A DNA stretch of 64,000 nucleotides from Doryteuthis pealeii (GCA_023376005.1 CM042138.1:93586509-93650508), one strand, 5' to 3'; positions 1-11,413 are shown, counted from the first letter of the stretch. Made by a program: numbers and translations. The notes: a model not told the origin generated them from the sequence alone.

Positions 1-130
1 ATTCCTGTCCGAGTTGACCTAGGAATAACGACAATGAACGAGTACTCCACACAATTTACCAGAGCTCCAGAATTGGAACCTCTCTAGTAGATGTAGATTA
101 ACATCACACCAGGACAATTCAGCGTGACTT
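1..130 (+). repeat. TTGG-family interspersed repeat, partial copy
   Basis: The text GAGTACTCCAC, CAGAGCTCCAGAATTGGAAC and TAGATGTAGATTAAC matches the middle of a family seen at many places here (for example 27030..27095, 23740..23790 and 60930..60990). A full copy starts with tandem GGTTGGTTGG and CGGCATGTCAACCC and runs for several hundred bases. No open reading frame is visible in it. Confidence 0.6.
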
Positions 131-385
131 GACCGTGGACGTATAATCTAAAGATATTTAAAGAATTTTGAAAAATAATCTGCAGATAATCCATTCAAGG
201 ATTAAAGATTAGATATTTATTTTGATCGAGCCAATAAAATTTGTCTAATTCTAATATTTTTATATTAAAGCTCTAATTGCCACCTTATCTTATACCTTTT
301 ACTCAAATTATATGCATACTGACTTTTAATCGATTTATCGGCTGTTATCTTTTGTAAAAAAGCACCCGTTGAAAGGGCCCTTAAG

Positions 386-391
<6 letters not shown>

Positions 392-464
<73 letters not shown>
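392..464 (+). repeat. (CT)n microsatellite
   Basis: About 73 bp of uninterrupted CT dinucleotides. The Leu/Ser-rich reading frame across it is a product of the repeat and is not treated as a gene. The 130 bp to the right (470..600) is a diverged TTGG-family head (TTTTACGGCACATCAA, ATGCCGAATCGAG). Confidence 0.95.
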
Positions 465-466
<2 letters not shown>

Positions 467-651
467 ATTTGGTGTTTTGATTTTGGTTTGGTTGTTTTGT
501 TTTACGGCACATCAAACCCATTCGGGTTCATCAATGCCGAATCGAGTCATTTTGATATCTCGGTTTTGTACAGTACCTACTGTCGGTTAAATGGTCACCT
601 ATCTTAGAGTTGAACCGGCTCATCACTCCTTAACTTTGGTGATCTAGCGTG

Positions 652-716
652 AATCAGTGCCTTCAACATGACTTGACCGTAATGAATCAGTGCCTTCAAC
701 ATGACTTGACCGTAAG
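652..716 (+). repeat. Tandem duplication of ~33 bp
   Basis: The phrase AATCAGTGCCTTCAACATGA followed by CTTGACCGTAA occurs twice in direct succession with no mismatch. It is a small recent slippage or unequal-exchange event in otherwise non-coding sequence. Confidence 0.85.
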
Positions 717-744
717 CCAGGAGCAGATGTGACACAACGTCAAT

Positions 745-905
745 TTCTTAAGCGGAGTTTAAGAGATTTGAATTCAAAGTTTTCCTTCTCCTCGACTGAC
801 AATGTTAAAAATCTCAGTCTGTCCTACTATTTACACATAGCTGGAGAGAGAATAGTTCGACGCATGCCTTTCTCAAGCGCTGTGAAATGAAAACATCCTC
901 GTGTT
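745..905 (-). mobile_element. SINE-2 body fragment
   Basis: Contains the body landmarks AATTCAAAGTTTTCCTTCTC, CTCAGTCTGTCC, CACATAGCTGGAGAGAGAAT and CTTTCTCAAGCGCTGTGAAA seen in the better copies at 1225..1448 and 18895..19128. The tRNA-like head is missing. Confidence 0.5.
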
Positions 906-1224
906 GCATAGCGCTTCTTTACCGGCACTAAATAGCAGACCAATCTATATACTTTCTTACTTCTTACTCTGTCGTCTATTCTGAATCATCTATTTTGAGG
1001 TCATTGAGGATTCATTTCCAAAGTAATAAACATTCGACTTTAAAATAGATGAGGCTTACATGTTGCTAGATTAAACTGACTTTTACTTTAGTATTATAGA
1101 TAATTTAATCGCCATTATGATTTCTACAATACCTTATAAATGTACCAATCACTCGACCAGGATTTGAACTCGAGTCGACGATAACATTACATAAATATTT
1201 TCATTAATACATTCGCAGGATCAA

Positions 1225-1545
<321 letters not shown>

Positions 1546-1637
1546 CGTTGGATTGGCACTGTTTAGCTTTTACTGGAACGGTGCGCCAAAGTGTAGTATT
1601 ATTGGGAGAGTGCTCAATATAGAAAATAGATATAATA

Positions 1638-1739
1638 AAATGAATATATAAAGGTTTTATATATTTACTTATTAGATGACAAAGGAACAGTCACTTTGTC
1701 ATCAAATAAATAAATATATAAAACCTTTATATATTTATT

Positions 1740-1740
<1 letters not shown>
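1638..1740. repeat. Perfect-looking hairpin: 47-bp arms, 9-bp loop
   Basis: Left arm 1638..1684 and right arm 1694..1740 are reverse complements with about three mismatches. The loop is GAACAGTCA. The arm core is TATAAAGGTTTTATATATTT and the apex is GATGACAAAG/CTTTGTCATC. The right side abuts a (TA)n tract at 1742..1803. It could be a tiny palindromic MITE or an inverted duplication. There is no coding content. Confidence 0.85.
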
Positions 1741-1741
<1 letters not shown>

Positions 1742-1794
<53 letters not shown>

Positions 1795-1905
1795 ATATAT
1801 ATATGCAGCACGACCATATATACGTACAACCATATATATATATACATAAACACAGATAGATAGATAGATAGATAGATAGATATTATGCATACATATATAC
1901 ACATA
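1742..1905 (+). repeat. (TA)n and (GATA)n microsatellites
   Basis: TA dinucleotides cover about 1742..1803, then short TA-rich fragments and a GATA tetranucleotide run at about 1856..1881. Confidence 0.9.
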
Positions 1906-1964
1906 TATATTAGGGTAGGTTAATTTTTCACTTTCAATTAAGTACTGATACCAGGATTTGAGCT

Positions 1965-2090
1965 GGAGAAAATAGTTTGATGCATACCTTTCCCAATGCT
2001 ATTAGTGCGATGTGAAATGAAAACAACCTTGTCCAGAATTTGAACTCGAATCTATTTCCTTCGACGATACTCATTACAATACGCACCTTC
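1965..2090 (-). mobile_element. SINE-2, shortened copy
   Basis: Landmarks TTTGATGCATACCTTTCCCA and AGAATTTGAACTCGAATC match the head and part of the body of SINE-2. The distal body is missing. Confidence 0.5.
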
Positions 2091-2099
2091 CACAGACAT

Positions 2100-2446
2100 C
2101 ATTTTTATAAGCCAAGCAGTGCTGTCACAAAAACAAAACATGATTTTTATTCCATTATTTGAAATATTATTTTATTATACTGAAAACAAATTTATTCGGC
2201 ATTTACAAAAATTGTTTTAAGATCTTTATTGCATTTCCTGGGTAAATGTGAAAGTGTATTCAATAAGGAATAATTTCTATGAATCGAGATATAAGGACAT
2301 ATCTATATTTCAATTCTAATAAACACAAAAACAAAAATTGAACGAGTAAATTGAATTTTGTCATATGTAAATTAAATGTGATTGAAAAAACAGGAGAAAA
2401 AATAGTCTAAAAGAATTCGGTTTTGTCTACATTCTTCTTATAGAAT

Positions 2447-2537
<91 letters not shown>

Positions 2538-2945
2538 CTTTAGAATCAATATCTATATTGTTTTCTTGCAGTCAAAGTTTTCCATGTCTTTAACTTTAAT
2601 GAAATTTCTTGCATTTCATACAGCAAAAACAAAACTCTGAAAAACTGGATTACTGATACGATATAAACATTCACCATAAAAACACTTTGGAAAATAATTT
2701 TATAATACATTTATTTCCAAGTTCCTGACAGAAGCAATAAGCATAAAAGGATCATTCAATAAATAAAAGGAATTTTGTTGAAGAAACTAACTTTTTTTTT
2801 TCAGAATTTTTTGTCCATAAATGTAAACTCGATTTCCAATAAGATTTGCATGTAATACTAGAAGCATAGAAACTACAAACTGCAAATGGAATAGAAATAA
2901 CAAAGGTTATCTGAAATAATATCTAACAAAATACAAGAGAAATAT
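2100..2945. other. AT-rich non-coding stretch with a (TA)n(TG)n tract
   Basis: A compound TA/TG microsatellite lies at about 2451..2535. I see no coding exon, transposon end or tRNA-like box elsewhere in this stretch. Confidence 0.6.
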
Positions 2946-3135
2946 TTAACAAACAAAAAGAAATATTAGTATTATTTGGACTATTGTCCTCATCTTCATT
3001 GTTATCTTTACAGCGTTTCGGCTGATGAGCCCTCCGGCCTTCTTTAGGTATTTCTTGTCGGACTCGGGAACCTTCTTTTCAGACGCGGGAAACTTTTCTT
3101 CATAATCGGGAGCCATCATGGAACTTTGAACCTAA
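2943..3135 (-). repeat. Interspersed element with ORF-like KKVPES repeats and a hammerhead-like segment (copy 1)
   Basis: On the minus strand the copy reads ATGATGGCTCCCGATTATG, then AAGGTTCCCGAGTCC, then AAGAAGGCCGG ... CAGCCGAAACGCTG, then AACAATGAAGATGAGGACAA. The conceptual frame begins MMAPDYEEKFP and continues KKVPESDKKYLKKAGG. The same order occurs at 3425..3700 and 53735..54010. The two left copies face each other about 300 bp apart. Confidence 0.65.
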
Positions 3136-3239
3136 ACCTTTGTTTTTAATCTAATCTAGCCTTTTTAATTAAAAAAAAATCATACATAAGTGAATAGGTA
3201 GATATTCTAGGCAAAACAAACATTAGGTTTATAAGTTCC

Positions 3240-3415
3240 CAAAAATTTACATTGTATTGTCCAATTGGACACATAGACTAGAGGATAAATGTGTTAGATT
3301 AAGACAGTTCTAAATGACAGTTATCTCTAGATATAGGTTCAATCCTGGTCAGGGGCAGCAGTAACATAGAATAATCATTAACACAGCTATGGTTAGTGGA
3401 ATGAGAATAGGATAC
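3240..3415 (+). mobile_element. tRNA-like SINE fragment (pair of 63827..64000)
   Basis: AATTGGACACATAGACTAGAGGATAA is followed by a B-box-like GGTTCAATCCTGGTC and a tail ending CAGTAACATAGAATAATCAT. The right edge of the window carries the same sequence. The left half resembles a tRNA A box, so a Pol III SINE is likely, though the parent tRNA is unclear. Confidence 0.5.
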
Positions 3416-3424
3416 CCCGTGGAC

Positions 3425-3700
3425 TGAATAAAGGATTAGGTTCAAAGTTCCGTGATGGCTCCTGATTACGACAAGAAGGTTCCCAATTCCAAAAAGAAGG
3501 TTCCCGAGTCCGATAGTCCCGAGTCCAACAAGAAATACCTAAATAAGGCCGGAGGGCACATCGGCCGAAACGTTGTACAGATAACAATGAATATGAGGAT
3601 AATAGTCCGAATAATCCAGATAATACTAATTATCAAGCCTCATCTAAAAAAAATTTCGAGAAATATAAAGAATAATTTTATCATAGAATAAAACAACTAA
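3425..3700 (+). repeat. Interspersed element with ORF-like KKVPES repeats and hammerhead-like segment (copy 2)
   Basis: Frame from 3452 reads MMAPDYDKKVPNSKKKVPES, then NKKYLNKAGGHIGRNVVQIT. The DNA holds GGCCGGAGGGCACATCGGCC followed by GAAACGTTGTACAGATAACA, which can form a GGCCG/CGGCC stem followed by GAAAC. The open frame is short and ends in hydrophobic low-complexity sequence. I treat it as a repeat, not a gene. Confidence 0.65.
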
Positions 3701-4104
3701 TTTTGTCATCATCAAAAAATATTTTGTGTGTGTTTCTTGTGTCTGTGTCTTTTTCGTATCCTTTGTTTTCATCTTTCTTCCTTTTCTACGAAATCCTGTT
3801 TATTTTGGGGTAAATTTCTTAGTCATTCTGGGGGGTGACGAGGGTGACAGGGAGCCAGAATTATTAAAGATTTTTCTTCCACTTTGTTGAACTTTATTTC
3901 TCATAGTTCCGATGGGAATTGTTGCATCATTTAAAAGCAAAATTCCTTAATTTCAGTTAATATTGGGTTGGGACATAATTATTGTGGCTTTGTTCAACGA
4001 ATTTATTCAACATTAACGTTAAATAACAATTGGCGATTTTATCAATTTTATTAATTTGTTTTATAAAAATAATCCTCTCTTTTCAGAATTTCCCCCAATT
4101 CTTT

Positions 4105-4265
4105 ACACTGCTGCTAGCCTGGGCGGAAGTCACGTTACCTTGTGGGATTTCTGATAGAACCCAAAGGGGCTATTACATTATGGGATATCTAATAGATATT
4201 GGTCCCTACGTAGTTGTTTCCATTACACTGTCCAAGTTAAATGATTAAATTTCTGGGTCTGTCTT
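4105..4265 (+). repeat. Dispersed repeat shared with 63310..63470
   Basis: Contains CTAGCCTGGGCGGAAGTCAC, ACCTTGTGGGATTTCTGATA, TTACATTATGGGATATC and AAATGATTAAATTTCTGGGT. The reverse complement of 63310..63470 has the same words in the same order. No coding frame or terminal repeat is evident. Confidence 0.6.
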
Positions 4266-4324
4266 AAAGAGGAAAAGTAATATGCCTAACTGATTGGCGC
4301 AACAGATACACTTAGCATATACAA

Positions 4325-5160
4325 AGTGTGTCAAAAATGTATCGAGATTTTTGGACTTTTTAACACAATGTGTATTCTGAAAAAATGTCGTCCGATTCAT
4401 TGTTCATTTCTTGGTAAATGCAGCTTAAAATTCAGTACTTTTTTACACACTTTGTATTCTGAAAAAAATAACCTTCCATTCATTGTTCATTTTTATCTTG
4501 GTAAATACAGCTTCAAACTCGGCCCTTTTATTACACGCCTTGTATTCTGAAAAGAAGTAACGTTCCATTCGTTGTTCATTTTTATCTTGGTAAATACAGC
4601 TTCAAGCCCGGCACTTTTATTACACACTTTGTATTCTGAAAAAAATTAAAGTTCCATTTGTTGTTCATTTCTATCTTAGTAAATACAGCTTCAAACTCGG
4701 CACCTTTATGACACACCTTGTATTCTGAAGAAATTGACGTTCCATTCATTGTTCCTTTCTATCTTGGTAAATACAGCTTCAAACTCGGCCCTTTTATTAC
4801 ACACCTTGTATTCTGAAAAAAACGTTCCATTCATTGTTCAATTCTATCTTGGTAAACACAGCTTAAAACACGACACTTTTACGACACACCTTGTATTCTG
4901 CAGAAAAAATTAACGTTCCATTCATTCTTCATTTCTATCTTGGTAAATTCAGCTTAAAACTTGGCACTTTTATGACACACCTTGTATTCTGAAGAAAATG
5001 AACGTTCCATTCATTCTTCATTTCTATCTTGGTAAATTCAGCTTAAAACTTGGCACTTTTATGATATACCTTTTATTGTGAAAAAATGAACGTTCCCTTC
5101 ATTGTTCATTTCTATCTTGGTAAATACAGCTTCAAGCTCAGCACTTTTTGTATGTCGTAA
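4325..5160 (+). repeat. Tandem array of ~88-bp units made of transposon-end-like sequence (~9.5 copies)
   Basis: The word TGTATTCTGAA(A) recurs at about 4371, 4453, 4541, 4630, 4719, 4807, 4892 and 4983, a period of 82 to 91 bp. A unit reads CGTTCCATTCATTGTTCATT, TCTATCTTGGTAAATACAGC, TTCAAACTCGGCACTTTTAT, GACACACCTTGTATTCTGAA. The first unit starts GTGTGTCAAAAATGTATCGA, a Tc1/mariner-style terminal sequence. Related 1.5 to 2.5 unit pieces lie at 13797..14035 and 52703..52860. Confidence 0.9.
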
Positions 5161-5224
5161 ATGGAGAGCTCAGAGATAAAGGTCAATTGAAGACACTGGG
5201 ACACTAAAAATCATTTTCATTCAC

Positions 5225-5325
5225 CGACTGAATGTTACCTTCGTGCTATGTTGATTAGCAAGCTAGTCTCAGAGCTGTAATAGCGAGTTCAATTCTCGCT
5301 TGATGGTCTACACTTGCGACCTTGA
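5225..5325 (+). mobile_element. tRNA-like SINE fragment
   Basis: TGTTGATTAGCAAGCTAGTC ... GCGAGTTCAATTCTCGCTTG resembles a tRNA with a B box (GAGTTCAATTCTC). A similar piece with reversed diagnostic letters lies at 42165..42265. There are no tRNA-gene-quality stems, so it is called as a SINE relic. Confidence 0.4.
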
Positions 5326-5580
5326 TTTACATGTAAAATGCCTACTAAGTCACTTTTCATTTTTGTCGCTTCTCTTATGAAATATAAGTTATTTTAAAAA
5401 CTTTTTTCGCAAAAGCTTTTCTCCTGTCTATGACGTCAGGTCAAATTTAATGGAAAACACTAAAAAACAACATATTCATGGAGCCTATTTAAAGATTAGG
5501 GCTTCATTTCCCTATAATGTGTATCGCTACAATACAAGCTTACATGAAGCAAGAAAATAGTTAGACACATGTAAATATGA

Positions 5581-5582
<2 letters not shown>

Positions 5583-5624
<42 letters not shown>
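5583..5624 (+). repeat. (TA)n microsatellite
   Basis: About 42 bp of TA dinucleotides in AT-rich non-coding DNA. Confidence 0.95.
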
Positions 5625-5625
<1 letters not shown>

Positions 5626-5804
5626 GTTGTTATGTATCCAACGGGAGAAAATTAAATATTTTATAAAAAAGAAGGTCCGCAAAATGAATTTTGTTTTTCA
5701 AAAGTTATTTTTTATTTTACCTCAGCTACAGGTGTTTGAAATTTTCTAGTATCTTCTTCAGGCTTAATCTCAACGAAGATATTATAATGAAAAAGTAATA
5801 TTGG

Positions 5805-5935
5805 GGCCACATAATAAAAAAGAAACATTGTGTCCACATAATGAAAAAGAAACATTGTGGCCACATTATTAAACAGAAACATTGTGGCCACATAATGAAA
5901 AAGAAACATTGTGGCCACATTATGAAAAAGAAAGT
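5805..5935 (+). repeat. 27-bp minisatellite, ~4.5 units
   Basis: The unit AACATTGTGGCCACATAATG + AAAAAGA repeats with small changes (TGTCC/TGGCC, ATTATT/ATAATG). Because 27 is a multiple of three, the complementary strand stays open in several frames, giving Phe/Trp/Met-rich conceptual peptides that I do not call as genes. Confidence 0.9.
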
Positions 5936-5939
5936 AAAA

Positions 5940-6925
5940 CAAAGAGTCCAAATAAATAAAAAATATCGTTGTTTATTTCACGATCGTAAAATCCAATAAT
6001 CGGATTATTAAAAATATCAACAAATACGAAAATCGAAATTTCATTTAAATATTCCAGAATCTGAAAATAGAAGAGAAAAATAGCAATATCAAATTAGTGT
6101 ATATAAATTAGTCTTTGGATATAGTATGAATTTATGTATTAAATCAAATCAAATATGATCACATATGCATAAACTAGCAAAAGTACCATGCGTTGCCCAG
6201 GATTTAAAAAAGTTAAAAATAAATCTATTCTCTATATTTATATATAGATTGATAAGAATTATTTTTCTATATATTTTTGTTATTATCTTTTATTTTTATA
6301 TATTCTTCTTTTTAAATTGTTTATTTTTATTATTCTTCTTCGTATCTTGTCTTTTATTTCTCGTTTATTTGCTTTGTATTATGGTTTATCATTTATTTTA
6401 AATCATTTTTAAATTTATATCTTATAAATCATCGATTCATATTCTTATTACTTCTTTTAGCCTTTTTTTATAGAAAATGGGGGTGGAGATAAAAGTTTTT
6501 TCAAACCCTTTCTGGACAAAAATTATTGAAGTATGGTATTTGCTGGTCTCCACCAATTGTCCTTTATAAAAAGACGTGTGCTCGGTCGTTGTACAACAAA
6601 CATACATACATACATACATACAGATAGATAGAAGATTCTTTTGATTATATATATATATGAATACTAGGGTGAGTCAAAGATTTTGCAATATGTTGGTACG
6701 TGCTAGTTTGTGGTGCGTATATCACGTGACCAAAGAAGTTTAAGCCGTGACAGGTTCTTGCTGTGATTTGTAGTATCATGGTAGTTGGTGCACTGACACA
6801 TTCTGAATTACTTGATAATGCACGCGCCTCGCTGCCACGCACAGGTTTGGCTTGGCAGTCATTTTTTATGGAGCCCCGATTTAAATTACTGCAAAGTTTG
6901 AAAATCACGCAGTTAGTCACTTTTC
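5940..6925. other. Non-coding AT-rich stretch
   Basis: Holds a short CATA/GATA run near 6600..6632 and a (TA)5 at 6646. A diverged segment with CAGTCATTTTTTATGGAGCC and the word AAAATCACGCAGTTAG precedes the MITE at 6927. No exon or element end was recognised. Confidence 0.5.
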
Positions 6926-6926
6926 G

Positions 6927-7158
6927 GGACCATATGACCTTTAGGCACCCCTTTTTGATCTCGATTAGGAAAGGACATGTTTTTCATTTACGCCGTCAAT
7001 ATCCGGTTGTTTTAACAGACGATTTTTAGATTTTTTTTTATTATAAAACTAACCACTGACCCTAACCCCTAACAAACAACCGGATATTGACGGTGTAAAT
7101 GAAAAACATGTCCTTTCTTAATCGAGATCAAAAAGGGGTGCCTAATGTAATATGGTCC
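6927..7158. mobile_element. Palindromic hAT-like MITE, copy 1
   Basis: Both ends read GGACCATATGACCTTTAGGC / mirrored (right end degraded: CCTAATGTAATATGGTCC). Arms of about 100 bp pair with each other (GATCTCGATTAGGAAAGGAC, CGTCAATATCCGGTTGTTT). The loop contains CCCTAACCCCTAAC. Flanks ACTTTTCG and ACTTTTGT could be a decayed 8-bp target duplication. See the cleaner copy at 12624..12879. Confidence 0.85.
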
Positions 7159-7451
7159 ACTTTTGTACACAAAAAGAATGAAATCCATTGCCAGTTAACG
7201 GAATTGTATTGATAGTCATGCATAGATGTCAAAAACGACCGCAAGTGGTGTTGGGTGTTTGCAACTACGACTATGTTCAACGCTTCATCAACGACACAAC
7301 GGTCAACTGGTATTGACATGCAAAAATTGCCACAGCGCATATAAAAATGCTTCGACCAAAATAGAATTTATATAGAAAAATAGACACATCTTCAAACATT
7401 AAAATGATATAAAATCCTTGACAATGAACGATAAACGTTTCAGTGATTTAT

Positions 7452-7688
7452 AAATCGGTCTATCTTAGTTAGTAGGCATCCTCGTCGGAACCACGAGGTT
7501 CCGTGTTCGATACCGGGCCTCGGGAACTCTGCGCATCAGTAGCAAATTTTGGATCCGTGCGGTAAAGTGGAGCACTGATAGTATGTGTAGTTTTCCACCT
7601 CAGATATAGAAATAATCTCACTGGTCTAGCGCTAGTGAAAAAAGGGTGCGGATATTGATAATAGGCGACTCCATTTACTTTACTTTTA
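7452..7688 (+). mobile_element. SINE-1 (tRNA-Lys-like), diverged copy
   Basis: The head retains GGAACCACGAGGTTCCGTGT and TCGATACCGGGCCTCGGGAA. The body retains GGATCCGTGCGGTAAAGTGG and TCTAGCGCTAGTGAAAA. The A box is eroded (TATCTTAGTTAGTAGGC). It lies just downstream of the suckerin gene's 3' end. Confidence 0.75.
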
Positions 7689-7689
7689 G

Positions 7690-7911
7690 GATTACTCTCC
7701 TATTTTATGCTATCTTTTTTACATTCTAATAGTCTATGTGAAAAACAAATCGAAAATGTGATATTTACTCGAGATATAATTATTAGATATAACGCATTCA
7801 ATAATGAGTAATGCTTGCATCAGTATAAAACAAAATCATACGTATATGATATATTTATATTGTTACCTACCTCTTGTAGCCATCATTCCAACTGTAACCA
7901 TAACCCATTCA
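7690..7911 (-). other. Probable suckerin 3' flank / 3' UTR
   Basis: Sequence directly after the stop codon in transcription direction. I see no exact AATAAA on the minus strand. The closest is AATATAAATATAT near 7845..7863. The 3' end of the transcript is therefore not placed. Confidence 0.3.
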
Positions 7912-10071
7912 TCAGTGTGTTACCGAATGATGAGAGGTAGTACCAATATTCAATGGGACACCATATCCTCCGGTAAGACCTCCAAGACCATATCCTCCAT
8001 AACTTCCGACAAGTCCTCCAAGACCATACCCTCCATAACCTCCAAGGCCATATCCTCCATACCCTACTGGTGAGTGGACTCCATGTGACACAGTACTGAT
8101 AGATGAGCCAGTTGGGTGATAGGATCCATATCCTCCGACAAGACCTCCAAGACCATATCCTCCATAACTTCCAAGTCCTCCAAGACCATATCCTCCATAA
8201 CCTCCAAGGCCATATCTTCCATACCCTACTGGTGAGTGGACTCCATGTGACACAGTACTGATAGATGAGCCAGTTGGTTGATAGGAACCATATCCTCTGA
8301 CAAGACCCCCAAGACCATATCCTCCATAACTTCCAAGTCCTCCAAGACCATATCCTCCATAACCTCCAAGGCCATATCCTCCATACCCAACTGGTGAGTG
8401 GACTCCATGTGACACAGTACTGATAGATGAGCCAGTTGGGTGATAGGATCCATATCCTCCGACAAGACCCCCAAGACCATATCCTCCATAACTTCCAAGT
8501 CCTCCAAGACCATATCCTCCATAACGTCCAAGACCATATCCTCCATACCCTACTGGAGAGTGGACGCCATGTGAAACAGTACTGATAGATGAGCCAGTTG
8601 GGTGATAGGAACCATATCCTCGATAAGACCTCCAAGACCATATCCTCCATAACTTCCGACAAGTCCTCCAAGGCCATATCCTCCATACCCTACTGGTGAG
8701 TGGACTCCATGTGACACAGTACTGATAGATGAGCCAGTTGGGTGATAGGAACCATATCCTCCGATAAGACCTCCAAGACCATATCCTCCATAACGTCCAA
8801 GACCATATCCTCCATACCCTACTGGAGAGTGGACTCCATGTGACACAGTACTGATAGATGACCGAGTTGGGTGATAGGAACCATATCCTCCGACAAGACC
8901 TCCAAGGCCATATCCTCCATAAGCTCCAAGACCTCCAAGACCATATCCTCCATACCCTACTGGGGAGTGAACTCCATGTGATACAGTACTAATAGATGAC
9001 CCAGTTGGGTGATAGGAACCATATCCTCCTACAATACCTCCAAGGCCATATCCTCCATATGCTCCTAGGGCGGGAACTCCATGTGAGACAGTACTGACGG
9101 AAGTTCCAGTTGGGTGATAGGCACTATGTCCTCCAACAATACCTCCAAGGCCATATCCTCCGTATGCTCCTATGGCGGGAACTCCATGAGACACAGTACT
9201 AACAGAAGATCTAGAGAGTCCCAATCCTCCATGAACAACGGGGGCGTGAACACCATGTGAAACGGTACTGACGGAAGCTCCGACAGGAGCGTGTACACCA
9301 TATCCAAGTCCATAACCACCCCATCCTCCAAGACCCCAACCCACAGAATGTGGTACACTGTGTGTTGTGTGGCTAACGGATGTTGCTGCTGGGAAGTGTG
9401 CACCATATCCTCCATAGAGACCTCCAAGACCAATACCTCCGTAAGGTACTGTGGGGTGAATGCCATGGGCAACAGTGCTCATTGCTTGACCAGCGGAAAG
9501 CCAACACCCCAGCCGCCATAAACAGGAGCATGGCTGATTCCATGAGACACAGTGTTAATGGAAGCACCAGTTGGATAGGATGAAACATATCCACCAAGTC
9601 CACTGACGCCATAATCGGCATGAGGGATAGTATGTGTAACATGGCTAACAACTGGTCTTGGATAGACAATTCGGCGTGTTGCAACTGCTGGACGTCCAAA
9701 ACTATATCCATGGTAGTGAACTGGTGACTGGGATACTTGTGCCCCATGGCCTCTGTAAATTCCACCAAAAGCCCATCCCACAGGAGGAAGAACGCTTCTT
9801 GACACAAACTTAAGGGGGGATTGTTGACTATAGCTTCCCCATCCATAGTATCCAACTGGGGAGTGAGCTGTGTGAGAAACTTGACTAACTGATGTGGGGT
9901 AGTGAAGACCATAAGTTCCAAGACCACCTAGGCCCTGCCCCCATCTACCAAGACTATAGCCCCAACCACCGTATGCAGGGTAATGTGTACCATGAGAAAC
10001 AGTGCTGGCAGATCTTCCGTAATAAGAGGAGGGAAGACCGTAGTAAGAACTGCCAAATCCACCCCAGGAAC
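7912..10071 (-). CDS. Suckerin-like exon 3, the module-bearing exon, with two frame breaks
   Basis: This exon carries the whole mature repeat region. Frame 1 runs from the acceptor to a premature TGA at 9481..9479. The M1/M2 pattern resumes at once in the next frame (AGQAMSTVAHG), so one base is missing in or near the TTTCC run at about 9500. A second break lies at about 8621, where the plus strand reads ATCCTCGATAAG but sister repeats read ATCCTCCGATAAG. Downstream the frame stays open to TGA at 7914. The last residues (GTTSHHSVTH) keep the Thr/Ser/His flavour of an M1 block. No codon other than these two breaks is disrupted over 2.1 kb, which favours sequencing indels over pseudogenisation. 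Confidence 0.85.
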
Positions 10072-11292
10072 CTGCAAAAGAAATATGTTTATTTCTTAAA
10101 TATTTCAAGATGGTTTAAACAAAAACTATTAATAAGAAATAATTAGAAATCATCAATAACTTAACATTGGTTGACTTTATGGATTCCCTGTGTCAAAATG
10201 CTTTTATAAACCAATTTTTAGGAGTATGGAAGCTCTTGAACTCATTTTACACACAAAAATAGATTACAAAAAGTTGCCATTTCGGAGAGCTAAAATCGAC
10301 ATAACTCCACCAATTGAAAGCTCAAATTTTGGGGATCGTCTAACTTAGTTCACACCTGGACAAAATTTCAGAAAATTGAAGCGGGTGGGTGACATGGCCT
10401 GGATGATTTGACATGGAATTACCCATATATTAATCTTCTGTCCGTAATCATCATGCAACATCTGGATACATATTTTCCATTTCATCTTGGACGATTTGGA
10501 CAGTCTCATTTTTAACCCTTGGATGCTGCCTAAATATCCAATCAACCAACCAACCAATCAATTTTCTTCCGTATTATCATCATTACGGCCAATTACATAA
10601 TCGGCCGGTTTAGCTCAGTCGGTAGAGCACTTGCCTAGGAATTGCAAGGTTCCTGGTTCGATACCAGCCCTCGCCAACTCAGCCTATGAGTAGCCCAGGG
10701 ATCTGTGCAGTAAAGTGAGAAGCTGATGATAGGTATGACGCTCCACCACAGACGTAAAAACTTTTCTAGCGCTAGTGAAAAGCGGATAGACTCCTCGTTG
10801 TCTGGTTGATATCGACATTAGGCTGGCCCGTTTACTTTACTTTTTTTTACATAAACGTTAGAGGTGATGAAAACCACCAATAAATTTCTCATCCCTACTG
10901 AGACAAAGGATAAAAAGTTTCAGGCGTCATCTTCGTTTTCGCTTTGGATTTAGGAACCAGGCAACTAATGTAGCACTCTCTCATTAAATCTTCTTTTTTT
11001 TCAGGAATTCCGATTAGAGTGCATTGTAACGACTTACCACTATAGATTCCATTGGCAGAACTGCTGATTCCAAGCACTAAAATAAAAATTTAAAAAACTT
11101 GTTTCAGAATATTATAAAAAAACATATTGAAAAACAAGTAGAAGTACCCGGCAATGGTCGTGTAACTCTATTAGTTGTATAATGTAAGAGATAAAAATGT
11201 GTGAAGAAAATAATTGACATATATGAATTATATGTATATATGATTCATATATATGAGTTATAGGTAGTCTCTGACTCATTTAATTCCTTATG

Positions 11293-11346
<54 letters not shown>

Positions 11347-11413
11347 CACCGTGTTTTAAAGTTTCACGTCTTTTCAGTGTGGCTAAACTTAGCAACTACA
11401 TCGGTTCGACTCC

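Noticed and set aside
5712..5951. Gene made of WPQCFFFIM-type repeats
   Set aside because: The frame stays open because the minisatellite unit is 27 bp; several frames are open at once and there is no coding bias or start context.
7883..8686. 267-codon Trp/Ile/Leu-rich frame (RIWSWRTWKLWRIW type) and Met/Glu-rich frames over the suckerin repeats
   Set aside because: They are alternate frames of the repetitive suckerin exon; the Gly/Tyr frame is supported by splice phase, signal peptide and module logic.
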